From Enterococcus crotali (lineage in GTDB: Bacteria; Bacillota; Bacilli; Lactobacillales; Enterococcaceae): a stretch of DNA of 64,000 nucleotides. Every line of letters starts with the position of its first letter. Position 1 is the first letter of the stretch. Shown here piece after piece: positions 59,677 through 64,000 of this stretch. Under the pieces are notes generated by a model that saw only the letters and a list, made by a program, of their open reading frames with translations, did not search any database and had not been told where the DNA came from. The stretch lies in assembly GCF_000633635.1 (NCBI RefSeq), contig NZ_AYPQ01000005.1:132260-196259 (forward strand). Reading direction: 5' to 3'. The translations under genes were made by a program, and so were the position numbers.

Positions 59677-60609
59677 ATGAAAAAAGAGACTCTCATATAC
59701 GATATGCTCTGGTATATTCAGAATAAAAAAGAATTTACCGCCCAAGAATTGGCAGATCAGTTCCACGTATCGGTCCGCAGTGTGTACCGTTATATTTCAG
59801 ATTTAGCCGATTTGGGTTTATACATTGAGTCAAAAAAAGGTAGGAGTGGTGGTTTTACTGTTTTACCGAATCAGATTTTACCTCCAGTCTTGTTTACAGA
59901 AGCAGAATTATTTTCATTGTATTTTGCGATCCAATCACTAACAGATTATGAAGATTTTCCTTTCAAGGTGAATACGGTCACAGCAAAAGAGAAGCTACTG
60001 GAAGTTGTACCACAAGAAGTTAAACGAAAACTAATGGAGTTGTCGAACCATTTTAAACTTTCCATACCAAAGCAGGCGGTTTCTGCACCATATTTGAATG
60101 AATTGATCACAGCTGCTCTAGACCACAAGCGACTTCATGTATGTTATCAATCAGTGAAACAAGTGTCTCAAAAAGTATTAGACCCGATTGGAATATACGC
60201 CAGTAATGGGTTCTGGTATTTATTTGCTCTTGATCAAAAGAAGCATGAGCCCCGACATTTTAGGATAGATCGAATCAAACAGTTAAGCGTAACTGATGAA
60301 TCTTTTGAAACGTCCGTCAAACTAGATCGTATTGAAGCAGATTATGAACCGCAAGAAGCAGTGGCACTTTTTGCTTATCTGACGGATGCGGGCGTAAAAC
60401 GATGCCTAGAAAATCAGTACTTATATAAAGGTGTCCAGCAACATAAAAATAATCGATCAGAACTCTCCTTATTAATTGATCGATCGGATATTTCTTTTAC
60501 AGCAGATTTTTTTATACTGCTAGGAAAAGATGCCGAGGTCATAGCACCAAAAGAGTTAGTACAATTGCTTAAAGAAAAAACGAATGATTTAAGAGTGATT
60601 TATTCGTAA
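59677..60609 (+). CDS. HTH-WYL transcriptional regulator
   Basis: A 310-residue regulator. Residues 1-60 (IYDMLWYIQNKKEFTAQELADQFHVSVRSVYRYISDLADLGLYIESKKGRSGGF) form a DeoR-type winged HTH; residues 130-210 form the WYL domain (ALDHKRLHVCYQSV ... IGIYASNGFWYLFALDQKKHEPRHFRIDRI), which binds a nucleic-acid-like or nucleotide ligand in studied cases. It is divergent from the UvrA-like gene with 76 nt between the starts, so control of that gene is likely. Confidence 0.9.
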   Translation: MKKETLIYDMLWYIQNKKEFTAQELADQFHVSVRSVYRYISDLADLGLYIESKKGRSGGFTVLPNQILPPVLFTEAELFSLYFAIQSLTDYEDFPFKVNTVTAKEKLLEVVPQEVKRKLMELSNHFKLSIPKQAVSAPYLNELITAALDHKRLHVCYQSVKQVSQKVLDPIGIYASNGFWYLFALDQKKHEPRHFRIDRIKQLSVTDESFETSVKLDRIEADYEPQEAVALFAYLTDAGVKRCLENQYLYKGVQQHKNNRSELSLLIDRSDISFTADFFILLGKDAEVIAPKELVQLLKEKTNDLRVIYS

Positions 60610-60745
60610 AAAAATAGATACATAGGAAGAGGTTAGGAGGTAAAAAAGATCCTAAACACGGAGGGTAAATCTACGTATATCCTTATAAAAAAGTAGCTCT
60701 TTTATTCATTCTTAGTGATATAATAGGTTAAAAGGAGTGATCTCT

Positions 60746-61054
60746 ATGAAAAAATGGATAGATAGAATCGTATCTAAAAGACTGTTGACATATCTTACTT
60801 TTTTGACAATCTATTTGTATATCATTAATACATTTGAACAAACGTCATCGATTTTAATGTATTTATTTACCCTCTATATTCTCTTTTTTATTATTGAGAC
60901 CACCTATACACAAAGTAAAGAAGACAGGAAATCTGGGAAAAAGAAACAGAGTCCTAGTGAATTTTTCCATAATGTGGATTGGTTTGTGGTACTAGCTACC
61001 GCCGTGGTTTGTATTATTATCTATGTCACTTTAGTTATTTTAGTGAATAGATAA
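60746..61054 (+). CDS. Small membrane protein, unknown function
   Basis: A 102-residue protein with three helices (about 15-30, 37-55, 80-100) and a basic loop rich in Lys and Ser. ATG 60746 lies 8 nt after AAAGGAG, and the GTG at 60737 overlaps that site. Family not recognised. It may be co-transcribed with the next small gene. Confidence 0.72.
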   Translation: MKKWIDRIVSKRLLTYLTFLTIYLYIINTFEQTSSILMYLFTLYILFFIIETTYTQSKEDRKSGKKKQSPSEFFHNVDWFVVLATAVVCIIIYVTLVILVNR

Positions 61055-61104
61055 TAAGAATCTATCACTGTCTTAAGGCAAAAAGTGTGAAAGAAGGTGT
61101 TTTC

Positions 61105-61341
61105 TTGGATCAAACATTAAATATTATGATTTCTTTGATTTTACTGGTATATCCAATTTTTTCTATTCCTTCAATCGTAAGATCAAAACAAGAAAGTGGA
61201 AAATATTTTTCAGAGTCTCGTTTTTTTATCCCAAAACGTGTTGGGTATGGAATTGGGATCAATATGCACAATAGTTTTGGATTTTTTACATTACTTGCTA
61301 TAGGCTTTCTATTTTTATTTTTAGGTTTATGGGGATTTTAA
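61105..61341 (+). CDS. Small membrane protein, unknown function
   Basis: A 78-residue product from TTG 61105, preceded by GAAGGTG; a GTG at 61087 would add 6 residues. There are two helices (about 3-20 and 56-76) around a polar loop RSKQESGKYFSESRFFIPKRVG. Family not recognised. A terminator follows. Confidence 0.65.
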   Translation: MDQTLNIMISLILLVYPIFSIPSIVRSKQESGKYFSESRFFIPKRVGYGIGINMHNSFGFFTLLAIGFLFLFLGLWGF

Positions 61342-61354
61342 ATATAATTTGGTT

Positions 61355-61393
61355 TCTAAAGCATCGATTAGTTTGTCTAACTGATGCTTTTTT
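61355..61393 (+). terminator. Terminator after the small membrane protein genes
   Basis: AAAGCATC.ATTAG, loop, CTAACTGATGCTTTTTT. Confidence 0.85.
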
Positions 61394-61480
61394 ATTATTA
61401 GATTTTTACCGATTTTTGTTAATGCTTAATCCATAAAATTCTCATTTTACTCTTCATTTTAGAAGGATTATAGATTATAC

Positions 61481-61509
61481 TTGATTAATGGCAATTATTT
61501 TATATATAT
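61481..61509 (+). promoter_or_regulatory. Promoter of the MFS-amidohydrolase unit
   Basis: TTGATT followed at 16-17 nt by TATATA, upstream of the repeated leader. Between 61394 and 61480 nothing was recognised. Confidence 0.55.
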
Positions 61510-61528
61510 AAGATAAGCGGAGGGAGTA

Positions 61529-61651
61529 GTCAGCGCTACATGGCATCTCGGAAAAAAGATAAAATATAAATGAGGCAAAGACCTCCTCAGTTATATTTTC
61601 CTATTTTTCGGTCAAGGCTGGATGAGCCTGCTACGCTTTTAAATTAGGAGG
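61529..61651 (+). promoter_or_regulatory. Repeated structured leader, copy 3, upstream of the MFS gene
   Basis: CGCTACATGGCATCTCGG, AAAAAAGATAAAATATAA, apex GAGG/CCTC, TTATATTTTCCTATTTTTCGG and CTGCTACGCT, then TTAGGAGG. The long inner stem has about 18 of 21 positions paired. Confidence 0.75.
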
Positions 61652-61655
61652 TATT

Positions 61656-62855
61656 ATGGAAAAAAATGGAACAAAGAAAACTGGGTTGTTGTTAATTGCA
61701 CTGTTTTTAGGCTACACAATGGTATACATCGATAAGCTTTCTGTGGGGTATTCACTGATTCCAATTTCAGCTGAATTTGGATTGGAACCTGCAGCGAAGG
61801 GGATGATCATGAGTGCCTTTTTCTTAGGCTATGCAATCATGCAGATTCCAATGGGACTGGTCATCAATAAAGTAGGTTCACGAATTGTGTTGATTGGTTC
61901 AGTCATCGGAATGGGGCTGTTTTCATTCTTATTTGGTTTTGGAACATCGTTGATCATGTTTATGTCATTACGATTTTTAACTGGGTTGTTAGCACACTCA
62001 GGTTATGCATCATCGGCTAGTAAAGAAGTCACGATGAATTTCCCGCCTGAGAAGCGAACTTTCGCTCAGGGGATCTTGCTGTCATCTTCAGGGGTAGCAG
62101 GTTTTATTGGTCCGTTGGCGTTATCACCGATCATCACAAATGCTGGTTGGAAGAATGCGTATATGATTTTAACTGTATTGGCAGTTGTGATTGCTATTTT
62201 TCTGATTGTGGCTATTCCTAGAAATGAAAAAACGAAAGAGAAAGCAAATGCTATCGCAACGAAAACGGATAAAATCTCTATTTTTGTGATTTGGTCGGAT
62301 ATTCGAGTATGGATTTTATTTCTAAGTTCATTTTTCATCAACTGCTTGTTGTATGGACTTTCAAGTTGGGTACCTAGTTTCTTGACTGGGGAACGTGGCT
62401 TGGACCTAAATGGTGCAGCTGTGATCAGTAGTGTAGGTGGTTTGTTCATGTTGATTGGCTCGATTGGCGGAAGTTATGTTGTGGGAAAATTTTTCCAACA
62501 TAAAGAAAAAGCTGTTGTTGCGATCACAGCTATTTTAGGGGCACTTTCTGCATTCGGTTCTTATTATATCGGTAATCTAGTTTTATTATCGATCGTGATG
62601 GGCTTAGCGAATTTCTTTTTGATCATCTCATTTGTTACGATGATGAGTATTCCATTGCGAATTTTTGAAGGAGCAAAATTTGCGCCAAGTTATGGAACAC
62701 TTGCTACTGGAGGAATCCTAGGCGGTTTTGTTTCACCAACACTGATCGGAAAATTAGTGGAATTATCAAATGGACAGTACATTTCAACATTTATTTTCTT
62801 TCTAGTTGTTGGCTTATTAACGGCTGTGACGATCATGTTTATTAAACAAAAATAG
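61656..62855 (+). CDS. MFS transporter (anion:cation symporter-like)
   Basis: A 399-residue 12-helix permease. The phrase YTMVYIDKLSVGYSLIPISAEFGL with SAFFLGYAIMQIPMGLVINKVGSR, the helix 2-3 motif, resembles the ACS (GudP/ExuT) branch that takes up organic anions. The next gene is an M20 amidohydrolase 56 nt downstream, so an N-acyl or amide-linked amino acid is a likely cargo. The ribosome site AGGAGG is the end of the repeated leader. Confidence 0.88.
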   Translation: MEKNGTKKTGLLLIALFLGYTMVYIDKLSVGYSLIPISAEFGLEPAAKGMIMSAFFLGYAIMQIPMGLVINKVGSRIVLIGSVIGMGLFSFLFGFGTSLIMFMSLRFLTGLLAHSGYASSASKEVTMNFPPEKRTFAQGILLSSSGVAGFIGPLALSPIITNAGWKNAYMILTVLAVVIAIFLIVAIPRNEKTKEKANAIATKTDKISIFVIWSDIRVWILFLSSFFINCLLYGLSSWVPSFLTGERGLDLNGAAVISSVGGLFMLIGSIGGSYVVGKFFQHKEKAVVAITAILGALSAFGSYYIGNLVLLSIVMGLANFFLIISFVTMMSIPLRIFEGAKFAPSYGTLATGGILGGFVSPTLIGKLVELSNGQYISTFIFFLVVGLLTAVTIMFIKQK

Positions 62856-62911
62856 AAAAAATCTAGAGTAAGTCATAAAAAAATAGCTTTAAACTAAAAG
62901 GAGGAAGCACA

Positions 62912-64000
62912 ATGACAAACATTCAAGAACAAATGCCTCAAGCAGATATGGTGAAATGGAGAAGACATTTACATCGTCATCCAGAATTATCCTTTCATGA
63001 AGTAGAAACGGCTAAATATATTCAAAAAATACTAGCTGATTTTCCAAACTTAGAGGTCAGCTCGTTGACAGAAAATAGTGTGATCGCTATTTTAAAAGGC
63101 AATAAACCAGGTAAAACCATTGCGTTAAGAGCCGATATCGATGCATTGCCGATCATAGAAGAAGCAGATGTTGATTTTCCATCTGAAAATCCTGGTGTGA
63201 TGCATGCTTGCGGACATGATACACACACTGCGATGCTCTTGGGCGCGGTCAAAGTCTTGAGCGAGATGCAGGATAAAATAGCAGGTACTGTAAAATTTAT
63301 CTTTCAGCCAGCGGAAGAAGAGCCGCCAGGAGGAGCAAAATTATTAGTCGAAGCGGGCGTGATGGATGATGTCGATATGGTTTTTGGTTTACATATCGCA
63401 CCCAATATTCCAGTTGGAATGGTGGGAACAAGAAAAGGTCCTGCCAGTGCAGCTTCTGATGTCTTTACCTTGAAAATCCAAGGAAAAGGCTCTCATGGAT
63501 CAACACCTGATCTTTCTGTTGATCCAATCATGATCGGTGTAGAAATCATTAATAACTTGAACAACATCGTTTCAAGAAATATCAGCCCGTTCGATAATGC
63601 CGTTATTTCGATTGGTGAATTTAATGCTGGAAAAACAGCGAATGTCATTCCAGATACAGCGCAGATCCAAGGGACGGTTCGGACGAATAGTAAAGAGGTT
63701 CGAGTGTTTATTCAAAAACGGATCGAGGCAATCATTGCTGGAATTTGTAAAATGTACGATGCTACTTATGACTTACATTATTTACTAGGGTATAGTGAAG
63801 TCAATAATGACAGTGCTGCTACAGATATCGTTATGGCAGCGGCTGAAAAGGTTGTCGGTAAAGAGCGGATGTTTGAAGCCCCTAAAATGATGGGGGGCGA
63901 GGATTTCTCTGCCTATACAGATGTTAAGCCAGGCTCATTCTTTATTTTAGGTGGTGGAACAGCAGCAGAAGGTTGTGACTATATGAATCATCATCCAAAA
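62912..64000 (+). CDS. M20-family amidohydrolase (N-acyl-amino-acid hydrolase type), 3' end outside window
   Basis: An open frame of 363 codons from ATG 62912 (SD AAAGGAGG) runs off the window. WRRHLHRHPELSFHEVETA, LRADIDALPI, HACGHDTHTAMLLG (metal-binding HxCGHDxH), IFQPAEEEPPGGAKLL and GGEDFSAY are the M20D signatures of enzymes such as HipO and indole-acetamide or N-acyl-amino-acid hydrolases. It hydrolyses an amide bond in the cytosol with a divalent metal. Co-transcribed with the MFS gene. The last part of the enzyme is missing from the window. Confidence 0.92.
   Translation, partial: MTNIQEQMPQADMVKWRRHLHRHPELSFHEVETAKYIQKILADFPNLEVSSLTENSVIAILKGNKPGKTIALRADIDALPIIEEADVDFPSENPGVMHACGHDTHTAMLLGAVKVLSEMQDKIAGTVKFIFQPAEEEPPGGAKLLVEAGVMDDVDMVFGLHIAPNIPVGMVGTRKGPASAASDVFTLKIQGKGSHGSTPDLSVDPIMIGVEIINNLNNIVSRNISPFDNAVISIGEFNAGKTANVIPDTAQIQGTVRTNSKEVRVFIQKRIEAIIAGICKMYDATYDLHYLLGYSEVNNDSAATDIVMAAAEKVVGKERMFEAPKMMGGEDFSAYTDVKPGSFFILGGGTAAEGCDYMNHHPK

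Overview
The window looks like a chromosomal segment of an Enterococcus (Lactobacillales, low GC), probably a relative of E. faecalis rather than E. faecalis itself. The evidence is a cggR-gap-pgk-tpiA-eno glycolytic block, a T-box-controlled hisS-aspS operon, a 737-residue RelA followed by dtd, a usp operon preceded by a 6S-like RNA, a late-competence comG operon followed by a methyltransferase gene and ackA, and several lipoproteins with typical Firmicute lipoboxes. No phage, insertion sequence, CRISPR array, tRNA or rRNA was recognised. The species is inferred from family resemblance only.

Layout. 1-3.1 kb: end of a GntR regulator, then a bacitracin-type ABC exporter whose permease is frameshifted. 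3.1-4.9 kb: a TIR/deoxyribosyltransferase-fold protein and rlmN. 4.9-13.4 kb: a complete L-ascorbate system (ulaG, PTS IIA, IIC and IIB, ulaD, ulaE, ulaF), divergent from a membrane protein, a DeoR regulator and a LysR regulator. 13.8-15.1 kb: an amino-acid permease. 15.1-15.7 kb: a gene-free stretch with two candidate small RNAs and three terminators. 15.7-22 kb: comGA-GG, a methyltransferase and ackA. 22.5-25.2 kb, minus strand: usp, a small membrane protein, 6S-like RNA and rarA. 25.3-31.7 kb: alkyladenine glycosylase, DUF3013 protein, prmA, rsmE, a DeoC-like protein, relA and dtd. 31.9-36.2 kb: a carnitine-type acyltransferase, a Zur-linked ZinT-like lipoprotein, an aldo-keto reductase and a folP remnant. 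36.3-40 kb: T-box and hisS-aspS. 40.4-42.3 kb: an ankyrin lipoprotein and a YitT protein. 42.5-48.4 kb: glycolysis. 48.6-57.3 kb: lipoproteins, an aldehyde dehydrogenase, an XRE regulator, a DUF975 protein, and a two-component system set between two lipoprotein genes. 57.4-64 kb: a UvrA-like resistance protein with a divergent WYL regulator, two small membrane proteins, and an MFS transporter with an M20 amidohydrolase that runs off the window.

Three things stand out. First, a structured leader of about 125 nt occurs three times (10668-10793, 25050-25175 minus, 61529-61651). Each copy ends in the Shine-Dalgarno of an unrelated gene (ulaB, rarA, an MFS gene), and the stems are kept by compensatory changes. 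Second, seven genes each appear to lack one base inside a short homopolymer (exporter permease, lysR, a membrane protein, prmA, rsmE, the acyltransferase, the uvrA-like gene). This pattern points to uncorrected sequencing indels more than to real gene decay. Third, a strong promoter upstream of relA runs straight into an intrinsic terminator, so a short RNA or attenuator is predicted there.

Genes that work together. UlaABC imports and phosphorylates ascorbate, UlaG opens the lactone, UlaD decarboxylates, and UlaE and UlaF epimerise to xylulose 5-phosphate; the adjacent DeoR regulator is the likely repressor. ComGA-GG builds the competence pseudopilus. CggR probably controls its own gene and the glycolytic genes after it. 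Several families of dispersed palindromic intergenic repeats (2.8, 13.6, 34.5, 46.9, 52.5 and 57.3 kb) overlap terminators.
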